A stretch of 64,000 nucleotides of DNA. Origin: Drosophila pseudoobscura (taxonomy: Eukaryota > Arthropoda > Insecta > Diptera > Drosophilidae). Where the stretch lies: the NCBI RefSeq assembly GCF_009870125.1, contig NC_046683.1:8742001-8806000 (forward strand). Reading direction: 5' to 3'. Positions 25,344 through 38,000 of this stretch are shown one piece after another; the stretch's first letter is position 1; every line of letters begins with the position of its first letter. The translations under genes were made by a program, and so were the position numbers. A model generated the notes under the pieces. It did not search any database. It was given only the letters and a program-made list of their open reading frames with translations, and was not told the DNA's origin.

Positions 25344-28300
25344 AGAACACGTATACTGTATATGTACATATGTATTGGCTTCCAAAATAGATGTGTAGTA
25401 TATACGGTATGCCCATGGGCTACTCCCAATTGTGCGAGCAGAGAGTTTAATTGGTGGGTAAATGGTGTATATGGGGGATAGCAAATGTCCAACAAGATTT
25501 GATTTTTATCGCAAGTATATTTGAATTTTATTGCGTACCAAATTCTCGATACAATCGCCGGGCCATAAAAGCGACTGGAGCCCTGGAGCCAAGCCAGGGC
25601 AGGACATGGCCGGCCAGGCCATACCGTCACGTAGTCGGGCAGCTAAGCTACACTGTGACAAAAGGACAATCTCAAATCAAGTAGGTAAAGTGTTTTATCC
25701 AAGCAGCAAAGGCACTCATCAATACTTCAATTGCAGAGACATGAATCTGGAAGCAGGCATCATTCGGGAAAGCAACGATTGAAAGGAGGAACAGGTGTTG
25801 AGTTCAAGCTCAAGGACCAGGAATTCGTCAGTGAATATCTTAGCCTTCTTATTAGCTTCTTAAGGGAATACTTTGTAGAACCAAGACTGGGACTAGGGGC
25901 AATTCCAGGCAGTTATAATACAGAACAGAGGGCTTATTTCGAGCTCACTAGCAGCACCGCTCGGAGTCTCTTTGGGAGCTGTAATGTACACATTTTCTGC
26001 CACTGTAGACTTGGCCAAAACAGGGATAACAAGCAGCAGTAGCAGGAGCTCGAGCGGCACCATTTCTTGGCCACGTTGGCGTCATTTTCCACGCAATAAA
26101 ATAAACATTCAAAACGAAATCAACTTAAACGCTCCACGTGGACCCGCTGCACCCTTCTGCGCGCCTTGGGGTCCCAGTCTCAGCTCCAGTCTCTGTTCCA
26201 GTGCCCCATCCAATCCAACCCAATGTGGCACATTTAATTTTATGCTTATTTTTATGTCACTCTTCTTTATTTTTGCCCGGACTGAAAGGGGTCCGGAACG
26301 TCCACCCCCAGGGGTCCTCCCTGCAGTGGCCAGTGGCCAGTGGCCGCAAATCCCTGGACCCCGGCTAATAGTTTGGGCAAACAGCAGTAATCGTGGGCAG
26401 GGAGGGGCGGGGCAGGGCAGGGCAGGCAAAGGGTTGATTTAATAAGTTGAACCGATTCGATTTCTATTATCTGCTGCCCTGATGTGTGCTGTGCGGGACC
26501 CAAATCAAATGCGTATTTATCGGGACTTAAATGCGATGCGATGCGATGTGAAGCGAGGGAGATTGAAGGAACACCCACGACCCTCGGATAGACCTAAAGT
26601 GCCCTGGCCACAATGGGTTCGGTTCTCATTTCGGGGTTTGGGGTTTTCAGCAGCAGTAAACAATCGTAAAACGTCTCGAACTGAACCAAAATGAGACAAT
26701 GAGAGGCAGAGCATACAGGAAGAGGAAACGACATTGAGCAGCGGGCTAACTCCGACTCCGACTACCGACCAAGACTCCAACTCCGTGTGTGGTGACATCA
26801 TCGCCTTTGACTAAACAACAATTACACAGGACCGTGGACCGTGGACCGTGGACTGTGGACACAATGCCGCTGAATGGCTGTTACCATTTTCTTGGCCTTG
26901 ATTGCTTCATTTGCCAGAACACAACAGTGGCCCAAGTGCTAGTCTCTAGATGAGTTATGGCGGCTCATCCTCATGCCACACCATCATACCATCGTACAAT
27001 GGGATCAGCAGTGTTTGAAAGATCGTCATTCTTGGCTTGATTTATACTGCGGATGCGTCTGGCATTTGGAAGCCGTTTGCAAGCCTCATAAATGCCCCGG
27101 CCCCCCCACTGCACATTTTTTGGCAGCTGGCTGCAGGCTCATCCTTAGAACTATACATTCATGGGATGTTACGAGCAAGCCATGTCTATTGTTAAACTCT
27201 ATTAGGGCGAGCTCTTAACTCTAGTTAAGCCCCCTTTTTATAGGTAATTTCAAAGCTTTTGCAGGTATGGTTTCTGCATGGGAAAAATTAAATATTTATG
27301 TGCATTTTTTCAACAGTTTTTTACTACAAAGCGTCCGTTTTCAATATGGACTCAATAAAATATATATGTACGTACATAAGCTGTAATTTTCTTTACTTCA
27401 AGGACTTACTTAAGGATTGGAAAAATATTGGCAGCATATTAATGGTTGTACTGTACACCCAGAGAAAAAAACCTGTGAATCGAATGCTAACGCTTGGATA
27501 GAAATATTTATACTAGAGCCCTGCTTGAGTCCACAGTATTCGAATCCTTACGAATCCTACCTTCAGTCAAACTCGAATCTCCCCGAATCTCTGAGCTGAT
27601 ACAAAATATTATACGAAGCTCGTGTTTCACGGTGAAAAAGTTTTACCGAATATTTTTCTCTAATTTGGCGCAAAACAGTCTCTCTCTTGATGCATCTGAA
27701 ACTCATTTTGTTCAGTGTAAAGCAAGAAAACGTACGAAGGCACACACGAACGAAGCGAATACCGAATCGATTCGGTGTCAAATGGTGTCTCTGTTCTCTC
27801 AGTGTTGCTGGCAAGGCCTTTTTTTTGAGTGCATGAGATGTAAATATATTTCAAATTTGGTCTCTCTTATTATCGAGAAATATCTGCTGCAGAGGAATCT
27901 TCTGCCAACTCGGGGCCACATGAAATAGTACATCAATTGGAACGTTTGGGGCTGGGCTGTGCATTGCGTTTTGGTTGGGGGTGGGTGGGATCTGCGTCAT
28001 TTTCAAATTGGTCTGCGGTCCGTGGCGTCGTCCTGGTCCCCCGGCATGTTATGAAATCCAGAAATTCGAACAACAAATGAATTTTATGTGCTCGCATAAA
28101 AAGAAGCAGAGGCAGCGGCAGTGGCAGAAGGCGGGGGTAGCGGGAAAACGGCAAATCAAAAAATCAAAACGATAAAAATGGTCCCCTGACCCCCTCATGC
28201 ACACAAACACACACACACATATGTGGGGGTGGTGGGGGGTCAGGCAAATTGTCTAATGACATGCCGAATTTATGATTTTCGGCTGTGATTTCTCTTCTCT

Positions 28301-29619
28301 CTTTTCCACTTTTCAACTACCCACCACCCACCCACGTCAAGCCCCACGTCCGCTTAAGTATGCTACACACATTTTTTTGGGTAACCCTTGCCCTTCTGGC
28401 GCCCGCCCCTCCGCATCACACACAAGCCCATAAATTCCATAAATTGTTGGGCTATTATTTCTCGTGGCTGTCAACGCAATATTGCAGGCAAATTGTCCTG
28501 GACACCGACAACAACACGGTCGAATGGTGCGGCGGGGGAGGGAAATCCAAACGGGGACCGAAACGCATTTCAAATATGTTTTTAACGAATTTTGTACTTT
28601 ATATATTGTATAAAGATGTATGTATGTGCCTCCAGCAGTTGTCACAACCCTTTAAGAAGTCTGGGGAATTGTCTCTCCGACAATTTAAGGTCCAAGTGCG
28701 TGTTAAACAGAGTTTAAAGATTTCTTGGCTTGGCATGGTATGTAATCTGATATTTAACCCAGTCGGAGATGGTTCAGAGTATGTCTTTGGTTACACCCAA
28801 AGAGAGTTATCCATAGCTGTGGCAGAGAGTACAAGCTGGAAGGGCCTCTAGCCTCTAGCCACCCTATTAAAGGTTTTCCACACCCATTTAAACGTAGATG
28901 ATTTTTGTCATATTGCAGCGTTATTTTTATGGCACTTTTCCCCGACTCCTCGTTTATGCCACTTACTTTTTTGTGGCACGCATGTTGCTGCAATTGACTT
29001 TGCAGCCTTGACTTACGCCAAATGACATAATTAGGGCCCAAGAGGGCGGGGCAGGTAGTCCGGCTGGACGGGAACGGTAACGGGGACGGGGACGAAGCTG
29101 GGGTTAGGGTTATGGCTAGGGTTACATGGCCCTAACCCTAATGCCCAACCCCGTCATAAAAAAGATGCAATTTCGCGCGAATTCTAACCCCAGCAAATCC
29201 TTTTTCCTTTCTTTTCCATTAAATTACCGTTTTTTCGGGGCATTTTCCACCGAAATTCGCTGTCAACTTTTCTGATGTTTTTTTTTTATTTGTCAGCCTT
29301 TTTTGTGATTTTTTTCTGACGGTTAGAAAGTCAATTGGTTTATGAGTCGTCGAGGCCTATGTGTAGCCCAACCGATGCGAAACAGAATACAATGGAACCG
29401 AACCGAACAGAACCCCCTGGATTATGTGTCAGGGACATTTGGGAAGGGTGGCCTCAGTCAGATTCGATCATTCTCCAGCTGCATGTCGAACCAAAATACA
29501 TACAATTTTTCGAAAAAAAATTCCTACTAAATTACGTCAAAAACTTTCGGTACAAAAAGTACACATATTTCTGCTTAGATTTTTCCGTTCCGTTAACAAA
29601 ATCAGTAATCGGCTTTGCA
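25344..29619. other. Non-coding region between two genes
   Basis: No supported gene in about 4.3 kb. 26831-26858 is a GGACCGT-type repeat. 27494-27928 holds a 144-codon plus-strand open frame without recognisable features in DNA dense in GAATC/CGAAT motifs (27537-27595), possibly an old repeat. 28193-28245 is CA/GGTGG-rich. 29101-29141 holds inverted TTAGGG-like units (separate finding). The 188-codon frame at 28285-28851 has no protein-like signature. Confidence 0.5.
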
Positions 29620-30831
29620 ATGCAGCGCGGGGCATCGAACACTGGACTCCTGAAAGCCTTCACCACTTTCAGACTGGGCCTGATCCGGGCTCGTCCGGTG
29701 CACAAGGAATCCGCCGGCAGCCATGGACTCTTCAATGCCATGAGCCGGGGCAAGCAGACCAATAGCCTGGGTCACTCCTCGACGGACGGCCCGAGGGAGG
29801 GACAGGACGTGCAGCCGACATGCAGCAAGGACAGCGGGGAGCGGGACGACTGGCAGAACTACTTGAAATCATATGCCATCCGCCATTATATGACTCTGAG
29901 CCCCGAGAATGTAGATGATCAAGACTTCAAGAAGGAGCCGGCTGCTCCATGCAGCTCTGTGCAGCAGCCAAGCCGTGGACTCCTCAATGCCCAGGGATAT
30001 AGCCACAAGGCTGTGCAGGGCATCCGCCAAACGCACCGGAACTCCACGACAGATGACATAGAGGCTCACAAGGAGCAGCAGGAGCTGGAGGCAGAGACAG
30101 AGGCAGAAATAGAGGCAGGCACCACCGATGATGTGGATAAGTCGGAGAGCTTGTTGGAACTCCCCGATATTCGAATGGTGCCATGCCGCTATCAGATGAT
30201 GTTGGGCATTGACGGGGCGAACCACGAAGAAGAAGCTGAAGAAGAATATGGAGAAGAATATGGAGAAGAATCAGGAGAAGAAGACCAGTTCCAGATAGAG
30301 CCAATTCTTCTTTTAGAGAAGAGCGTGGATCCCACCGCAGACGTGGATGCGAACCCTTACACAATCGGTCAGACACTGGAGGGCGCGCCTGAGGACAAGT
30401 TCGATGATGCGGAGGCCCAGCAGGACGGAGAGCAAAAGGAAGCACAGGAGCCCGAGACGGAGCCAGAGGCCGAGATAGAGCCGTTCCAACAGCAGCAGCC
30501 CATGGGCCACTCCACAATGCGGGTGACCGCCAGTCACGATGGCTCCGACGGCAAGGACAGCGATCTTCGCTTCAAGGAGAAGGCCAGCGCATCGGAGGCC
30601 GAGGACGAGGACGAGGACTCCATGGAGCCCACTGACGAGTTCATTCGCACCGACCGTCAGAGGCACAAGGAGCGCGAATATGAGGGCATCTACTGGAACG
30701 GCAAGGGCGAGCGCTATGACTCTCGTCTGGACATCGCCGAGGGGGAGGACACTGGCTACGTGACGGGCAAGGGCACACCTCTGCCGAGACCCGAGCCCCA
30801 GCCGATTCCGCTCGTGCCCGAAAAGAAGTAG
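29620..30831 (+). CDS. Acidic 403-aa protein with predicted mitochondrial presequence, unknown function
   Basis: The predicted product starts MQRGASNTGLLKAFTTFRLG and has Arg/Lys at 3, 12, 18, 23, 25 and 29 with no acidic residue before Glu30, which is a typical amphipathic mitochondrial targeting sequence. A motif S-[HR]-G-L-[FL]-N-A occurs twice (residues 34-40 and 118-124). The middle is Glu/Asp-rich (about 203-226 is EEAEEEYGEEYGEESGEE-like). The C-terminal 60 residues are charged and then Pro-rich (DEFIRTDRQRHKEREYEGIY, GTPLPRPEPQPIPLVPEKK). The frame is open further upstream with ATGs at 29359 and 29392. I prefer 29620 because of the presequence and because the upstream stretch is AT-rich with a possible 3' splice site (TTCTGCTTAG, ending 29578). 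The coding part has no intron. The family is not recognised. Confidence 0.85.
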   Translation: MQRGASNTGLLKAFTTFRLGLIRARPVHKESAGSHGLFNAMSRGKQTNSLGHSSTDGPREGQDVQPTCSKDSGERDDWQNYLKSYAIRHYMTLSPENVDDQDFKKEPAAPCSSVQQPSRGLLNAQGYSHKAVQGIRQTHRNSTTDDIEAHKEQQELEAETEAEIEAGTTDDVDKSESLLELPDIRMVPCRYQMMLGIDGANHEEEAEEEYGEEYGEESGEEDQFQIEPILLLEKSVDPTADVDANPYTIGQTLEGAPEDKFDDAEAQQDGEQKEAQEPETEPEAEIEPFQQQQPMGHSTMRVTASHDGSDGKDSDLRFKEKASASEAEDEDEDSMEPTDEFIRTDRQRHKEREYEGIYWNGKGERYDSRLDIAEGEDTGYVTGKGTPLPRPEPQPIPLVPEKK

Positions 30832-30956
30832 ATGCTCCCAAGAAGTAGAAGCCATGCCCCATGCCACATGCCCCAGGACTTGCCTCTCACCACACCAGAT
30901 CGGACCAGTACGCAAAGCAGTTGCTCAGTTAGCTCAAACATAGAAACAGAAATAGA

Positions 30957-30962
30957 AATAAA
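30957..30962 (+). terminator. Poly(A) signal AATAAA
   Basis: A canonical AATAAA lies 126 nt past the stop codon of the 403-aa gene, which is a normal 3' UTR length for a small Drosophila gene. Confidence 0.6.
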
Positions 30963-33900
30963 GAAAAGACAAGACAATAGCGTTTATGGCGTTTACGGGT
31001 TTTCCTTTTGCCGGAGGGAAGAGAGTTCCCGCTAAATCGTAAATGGTGGATGGTAGACGCTACATAGGTTTACGATCACAGCCCACTCCCTGAGGTTTCT
31101 GCGGGTTGCATTGAGTTGAGTCATCTCTCAGGACCAGTGCCAGTGCCAGCACTCGTACCTGTGATCCGTGGCTTAGCAAATTTTATGCAATGCCAGGAGT
31201 CAAGGACAACTAAGGGTCTCTCCTACCTGGCACCTCAACACGCTTCCAACACGCGGCTGACTCTTTTTTTTGGCTTGTCCAAATCCTTTTTTAGTGCGCG
31301 AATCCTTTTTTCGAGGGAAATGGAAATCCAGCCAGGACCAAGCCAAAAGCCGAGACCGAGACCGACACCAAGCCAACAGTTAGCCGTTTATTTAGCCATT
31401 TATTTTTGGTCATTTACTTTTATTCGAATCGCTTCTGCTGCCGCTCTCAGAACGTTCCAACTTGAAGCAATTATAGTTCAATAAATTCACCCAATCACCT
31501 AGCGGATAGACAGCGACACCGAGGGTGGGAGCGGATGGAAAGTGACTCTTTTGATGGTTCAATTTACGTGGAAAATAGCCCAAAACCAAAACAAAAACAA
31601 AACCAAGTACCCAAGAGTCGGTGGAGGGTTTGGGCCCAAAACATTTTTCAATGGGCCAGCAGCAGCAAAAAAAGGAATTGGTAAATAATAAAAAGAAAGA
31701 ATGAAAACGGCCCCCGCCCCATTTGATGATGTAGTCTGTAGCTCGGTGTATCGGTGTATCTGTGTATCTGGTGTACCTGTACCTCTACCCGTATCTGCCT
31801 CTGGATTTGTATCTCCCTGGACCCAAAGCGGCAATTGTGCCCGCTCAATGTAGTGGCAAGACTTTCGACGCGCGATGATAAATGATGTTTGCCAATCTAT
31901 CTGACCCAGGGCCGGAAATTAAATTTGTTTTGAAAATTTGCCACTCTGCCCAAGCTGGGAAATCTGTTCCTTCGATACGATCCCGCCCCAGCCACAGGAA
32001 CTGTGGGAACCCAGCCAGTTGCGGGGTTACTTTCGGGAGGGGTTGGCCAGTAACTAATTGGTTATTGTGGGGGTTGCCGAATGTCTTAGAAAGTCATCTG
32101 GGGGTAAGAGATATTGATAAGTAGCAAAGAGTATTCACATTATTCCTGCAGGTTCCAGAAACTGCTCTTTTTAGCTGAGATTTACATGGTATCCTTTTCA
32201 TTTCTTCAGCATATCTTCTCCTCGTATATGTTATTTTAGTGAAATTAATGTACCATTTAGTCACCTTTTTTGGCTACATTTTGTGTCAAATTTCTCCCTT
32301 ACATTCGATGACCTCACGCCGGTCAATTAAGTTGTTAAATACTCGTTTGACTTGCCCTGCCCACTGCAGAGCCAGTTGTAGTTGGAGGTAATGCCGAAGA
32401 CCTCCCAGTGTGCCCAGGAGTTCCAAACGCTTAAGAGGAGAAGCTCCGCTGCCCCCCGGCTCGGGTCTGCGACAGTTTATTGAAACATTTTTCATCATTT
32501 CTTACACAAATCCGTGGCCAGCAGGACAATTGACAATAGGAATCGGGAATCGGGAATCAGGAGTCGGGATTGGGATTGGGCATCCTCATAAATCATGTCA
32601 CAAGCTGCGGTCATAGTCGGTTGCGGTGCCAGCTCGTCTGCCGAGCTGTAAAAAGTGAAATCAAAACTATTATCGGGGATTTCTTCCCTCCCGCAGTGTG
32701 CTCCTTTGTGCGGTTTGTTGGGGTCACATGGATCTGGTTTTTTGTAGAGCTCTCTGCGACGTTTCGTTTCGTTTCCCAAAAACGACGACAAATAAAAACA
32801 TCAAATCATTCATAACACTTGTTTGGCTGGCATTGATTGAGCCAACAAACAGCATACACCCCATGATCCTGACCATTTCCTTTGCATTGTCTGAGGTGTA
32901 CCCACAGCGCTAACCGAGTTCCCATTTAGCCCAAAGTTCTCATTTCTCTCGGTTCTCATTCTCATTCCCATTCTCTTAGTTCTTGGTTCTTGGTTCTCTG
33001 GGCTTCCCAACCTGTTCACATTCATTGATGGCTCGTCTCGGATCCTCATTGTTTACGGAAAACATTTCGAGTTCTGCTGAATCGCTCATTGTTTGATTCG
33101 AATTGATTAATGTGCCCTCTGGTTAGCTGCTGCTCTCTGTTCTGCTCAGTTCTATTCATTGCTTAGCGTTTCCCTTTTTTTTCGTTTTCATTTCTCTGGT
33201 CTTCAGTTATCAAAGTCGAATGTCGGGGGAGGATAATACAGCACTGTGTGCTGCGCATTTCTACAGGTTCTTTCACTGCCTCAGCATCAGTTAATGAGGC
33301 CATCAATAAGTCAATTAGTTTCCCCAACTCCCTCTCTCTCTCTCTCCCTTTCTCTCTCTCTGCCTGGATCTGGAAGGGACGATTAGGGTTGATGTTGATC
33401 CCCGCTTTGTTCTCGGGGACTTCGACTTCAACTCGTTTTCTAGCTGGTCAATTGACTTGTTTGCAATGATTGGATCTTAGCTGAGGAGAGACCGACAGGG
33501 TCTGTGCTTATTCCTTAGACAACTAGACAACTAGTAGATGACCTGATGATCCGATAACCTTAAACTTTGCAGAATAATAGCAATCGAAGCAGTCGGTCAC
33601 AGAAAGAATGGATATTCCCAAGGCAGCTGAGGCACACAAGGCTATAAAATCGATTAAATTTTAATCGAAGATTCCTCTAATGCTTCCCCTCCAGGCCTGA
33701 TGGTCCACAGCTTGACCTTTAACCTTAGCCACCAGAAAGTATACAACCGCCACCCCTCATCACAATGCGTTTTGGCTATTCTTTTTTTTGGGCAATTAAA
33801 TTTGCACGCTATGGAAACGAAAGAATATAGTACGAGTATGTGTATCCCCATAGATGTGTGGAAAGTCGGAAAATTGATGTGAAAATTATGCACAAACGAG

Positions 33901-34456
33901 GGAATGGCAATGCCACTATGACAACGTCAGGTGTCCTTGGTTGGGTGGTGGTTTTTCCTTTCATCAGAGATCTGCGGGCCGCCAAGATTTCCTGCCTGTT
34001 GTTGTTGCACTTGTTCCGAGGCGCATTCGCCACGCATGGGATATGCGTGGCACGATACAAATGATGTGGCACCCCCTATGCCACAGCCATGACTGGCTGA
34101 CTGGCTGACTGGCTTCTGGCTTCCCCTCGAAGTCGTTGGGCTTGTGTTTCTTGCTTTTTTTTTTTTGGTTTGGTTTGGTTTGGTTCGGCTTGGTGATAAC
34201 GTGAAATAATTGCGTGACAACCATGTTGCGATAATTTTCAATAAAACGGCGTTTTCCGTTTTCCCCGCTAAGAGAGAAAGAGAGGGCGAGAGAGACCGTG
34301 CCGTGGCGGGGCGAGGCGAGGGCTTGTGGAGAAAAACTGCGAGAGAGCAGCGTGAAATTTCATATTAAAATCAACTGATTTTCTGCTTTCATTTATTCAT
34401 GCCACTGTTCCTTCCTTGTTCGTTTGTTCGCCTTTCGCTTCATGTTGTTGTCGCTA

Positions 34457-34457
<1 letters not shown>

Positions 34458-34493
<36 letters not shown>
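34458..34493. repeat. (CA)n microsatellite, longest in the window
   Basis: An uninterrupted CA run of 36 bp continues into GACACA repeats. Its minus-strand reading encodes a Cys-Val string seen as a false open frame. Confidence 0.97.
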
Positions 34494-34498
<5 letters not shown>

Positions 34499-34639
34499 AG
34501 ACACAGATTCAGATACAGAGAGATAAAAAAGCAATTGTAACAATTTGCTCTTGTTTCGTATTTCAACTCCAATGGAATGGCACATTGGTCGCATTGGCTG
34601 CTAAAAATTGGGTTAGATAAAGGGTATTCCATGATTCAT

Positions 34640-35040
34640 ATGGTTACGAATAGATTTGTTTTTAATATACCACAGATATGTAGAGATATATATTGATATT
34701 GAGAAAGATACATGTGTAAATTGACTTGAGTTTAATAATAAATCGAATAAATTATCGCGATGAACGTTATACAGACAAAGATATGAGTGATAGATCCTTT
34801 AATAGATTTACAAATATTTAAATGAATATTGTAGAAGAGACTATTAAATATTTTTGAATTGAATTTCGGAAACTTTTCTTTTTAGATTATTATTTTTATT
34901 ATTATATAATAAAATAAATATATCTTAATAAAATTAAAAAAAAAATATCTTTATATAGATGAGTACATATGTATATATAATGCGATATTATATTATCTTT
35001 TATATATAGACATATATTTTTATTTCTTTTTAATGATATT
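34640..35040. other. AT-rich block
   Basis: About 400 bp dominated by A and T with TATA, ATATT and T/A homopolymer motifs and almost no G+C-rich repeats, sharply unlike the flanks. It contains no open frame of note. It could be a scaffold-attachment-like or degenerate mobile-element region; nothing decides between these. Confidence 0.5.
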
Positions 35041-38000
35041 AAACTTGTTCAAGTATCACTATTATCACTGGTGTTGCCCCACTGTTCGAAGGGCCGGGAG
35101 TTTGCTGGAAAAAAGTGTCACACTTGTGCGTCATTAACGCCGTCGGGTCACAGCTGGTGGATGCGTGATGGGGGCGGGGTGGCTGCCTGCGTGGTTGGGT
35201 GTCTCGATGGGTGGGTGTGAGTGGGTGGGTGTTCGCTGAGTGACTGACTGACTGACTGGGTGACTGGGTGGCTGTTTGGTTCGGTTTTTGGTTGGTGCAA
35301 CCAACCGATGGAGTTGGAGATGGAGTAGAGATGGAGGAGGTTAGCCTTTCATTTTTTCGGGGGTGGCTGCCGCTGCCGCTGCCACTGTGGTTGCCAACGA
35401 CATTGCCAACCATTTTTCTGCGGCCAAAAGACAACAACATCATGAAAAACCCGAGAGACGGAAGGCCGGAAGAAGGACCGAAGAAGAGTGAAAAGCGCAG
35501 AGCGCGTTTGTTAATTTGATTTGCGCGCTTTGCAATTTAACAATAATATTGTCATCAGGTTTCGCTGGTTCGCTGGTTTTCCACAGCACATCCGAAGGTG
35601 GTTCAGACGGGGCAGCAGGGGGCGTAACCAATGCCCATTTAATTAGATTGCGCGCCATCTGCAGGGGAGGCCGCGCACTGCGCAGCTTTATTTGATGCCT
35701 GCCCCCAAATGGATGGCCTGCCCCCGCCCCCGCCCCCGCCTCAGCCTCCATCTTGTGTTTCGGAGTATTATTAACTTTTTTTTGGGGAGTTCCTTCTGGG
35801 ATGTTCTTATCGCCGGCATTATTGATGCTCATCTGTGGAATCTTTGGCTGGCATTCCATGGCATTCCACTCCGCTTTGCCCCTTCTGAATATTTTTGGAT
35901 ATTATTGGCTTTAATTGGTATCATATCATTTGCGGACTGGAAATTACTGAGAGATGGCTTTCAAAGTTGATTCCATCTGCTCCATTTTATGGATGGACTA
36001 TCCTTTTTTTTGTGTATTTATATGCTAGGGGGCTCTCACTCACGGCTCATTGATGAGTCATATATCGAGAGAATATAGAGATATATTTATATATTTTTTG
36101 GATTCCCTTATCCTTCTTTTCCTTTATTTATTCCATCGAACAAATTGAATGGATTTCTCATTGCCTTCATTGTTCATTGTCTTCTTTATCATTCCTCTGG
36201 CTTTTACCGACCACAACTTTCGATTCTTTTGCGTTCTCCGACTTCAAAGTAAAAAGTCAAAAGTTTTGCCTCCCCAGCCTCTTTTCTCTAATCAAAAACG
36301 AAATCAAAATCAAATCTTTCACGATCTGAACTTCACTTAACTTCTCCCGTGCCTCGCGCCACACAACCACATCAGTGCCCAACCACCCACACACATATGG
36401 AGATGGGAGACTTGGTGTGTGGGGAGGGGCACACGGGTTATTGGGTTAATCAGCACGCACAAGGATTGCCGGCAAAGCTTTTGCGCAATTTTGGGGGCAT
36501 TTTGAAAGGACATGATTTTGAACTTAAGAACCAAACACTTTTCGGGCATCGCGTGCGAATCGCGTCATATGGATAAATGAGTCCACAGTCCACAGGCCAC
36601 AGGAGATGGGAGGATGGAAGGATGGAAGGATGGTGGGATGGTGGGATTGTAGGGCAACAAGTTTTGCGTGGACACGTGTTCCGCCAAGAGAATGAGACTT
36701 AAGCCAGGGCACGAGCTCTCCTCTCCGCTGATATGTAGGAAAGTAATCACAAAGCAACCACCGACACCACCACCGCCACCACACCACCAGCACAGCACAG
36801 CATAGCACCACCCCCAATTCCTGGCAATTCCTGAAGTAGTTTCTACGTGCCTCCTTATTGTTTGTTGTGGATTTTAATTGAACTCAAGTTGATGCTTGAT
36901 GCCAGGACCCTGAATGCCCTGAATGCCCTTATTTGAGATGGATGGATGGACGGATGGATGGGATGGGATGGAATGGGATGGCTTAACAACAAGCTTCCAG
37001 CAACAACCGCAAATATTAAAAAAAAAAAAATAAAACCGAATATAAAGAAAGCCAAAACCCAAAAGAACCCAAAACATCATCAGCAACAACAAAGGCCAAC
37101 AGGGGACAACAGTGGGTGCTCGTAAGTATGCGCACAGCCCACGACCACGACCACGACCTCGAAGCGTTGAACTCATTAAAAAGCGGAGAGAAAGGAAAGC
37201 GGAACGCGGAGGGGGGGAATATGATTCCAAAACGCATATGTCACTCAATGAGGCGCAACCACCCTTTAGGTGGGGTGGCGGCTGTGGTGCCAGTCCCCGT
37301 GTGTCCGTGTGTTTTCACTCACTTGTCAGAGCTCATTGTTAATGACAGGATCCTCTCAGGCAAGACAGACAGACAGACAGATGGACCGACCAAGTGCACT
37401 GCAATTGCGCTTTAATTTGAATTTGAATTTGATAAATGATTGACTACCCTTCAGCCCACTCTCCAGCCACTCCACCTCCACTCACAGTGCTCTCCCTCGC
37501 CCTCTCTCCATCCCGCTCGTTGTTCGGCTTTGGGCCAAGGATAAGTCACTTAGCCACTGTCCTCTGTCCTCCCGTTTCCGGCTTCCGTGAGGCCGTGTCG
37601 CGGTTTCGTCAAAATGCAAAACAAAGCCAAGGACAAAAAAAGAAGAAAATTGTAAAGCGAAAAATGGCAAAGGAAAACACGACGACAGAGGGCAGAGTTC
37701 AGTAGCAGAGTAGGACGCAAGACGCAAGAAAGAAAAAAAAAATGGAAAAAGATGAATGAAATTGCGTACCGTCATCAGGGCTGTCTTGCACAAATTGAAT
37801 TATATGTTGCCATCGTCCTTGGCCGCATATATCCTGTGCGCAATTACGCGAGAGAAAGCGAGCATCCTAAATTAAATTTGTGCCATTCTTAGCCTTAGCC
37901 CTAGCCGCTCCCAGTCCCAGCCACGACTGGGACTCCTCCTCCACTTATTATTTGTGCCTTGTGGCATATCGATAGGAGCCTGAGCCCTGCAACCTTTTGC

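Noticed and set aside
27494..27928. 144-codon plus-strand frame
   Set aside because: It has no recognisable motif and lies in DNA dense in short GAATC repeats that may be an old mobile-element remnant.
29335..29619. 95-residue upstream extension of the 403-aa protein
   Set aside because: It starts at TTG, and the in-frame ATGs at 29359 and 29392 would bury the mitochondrial presequence; the stretch is AT-rich with a plausible splice acceptor.
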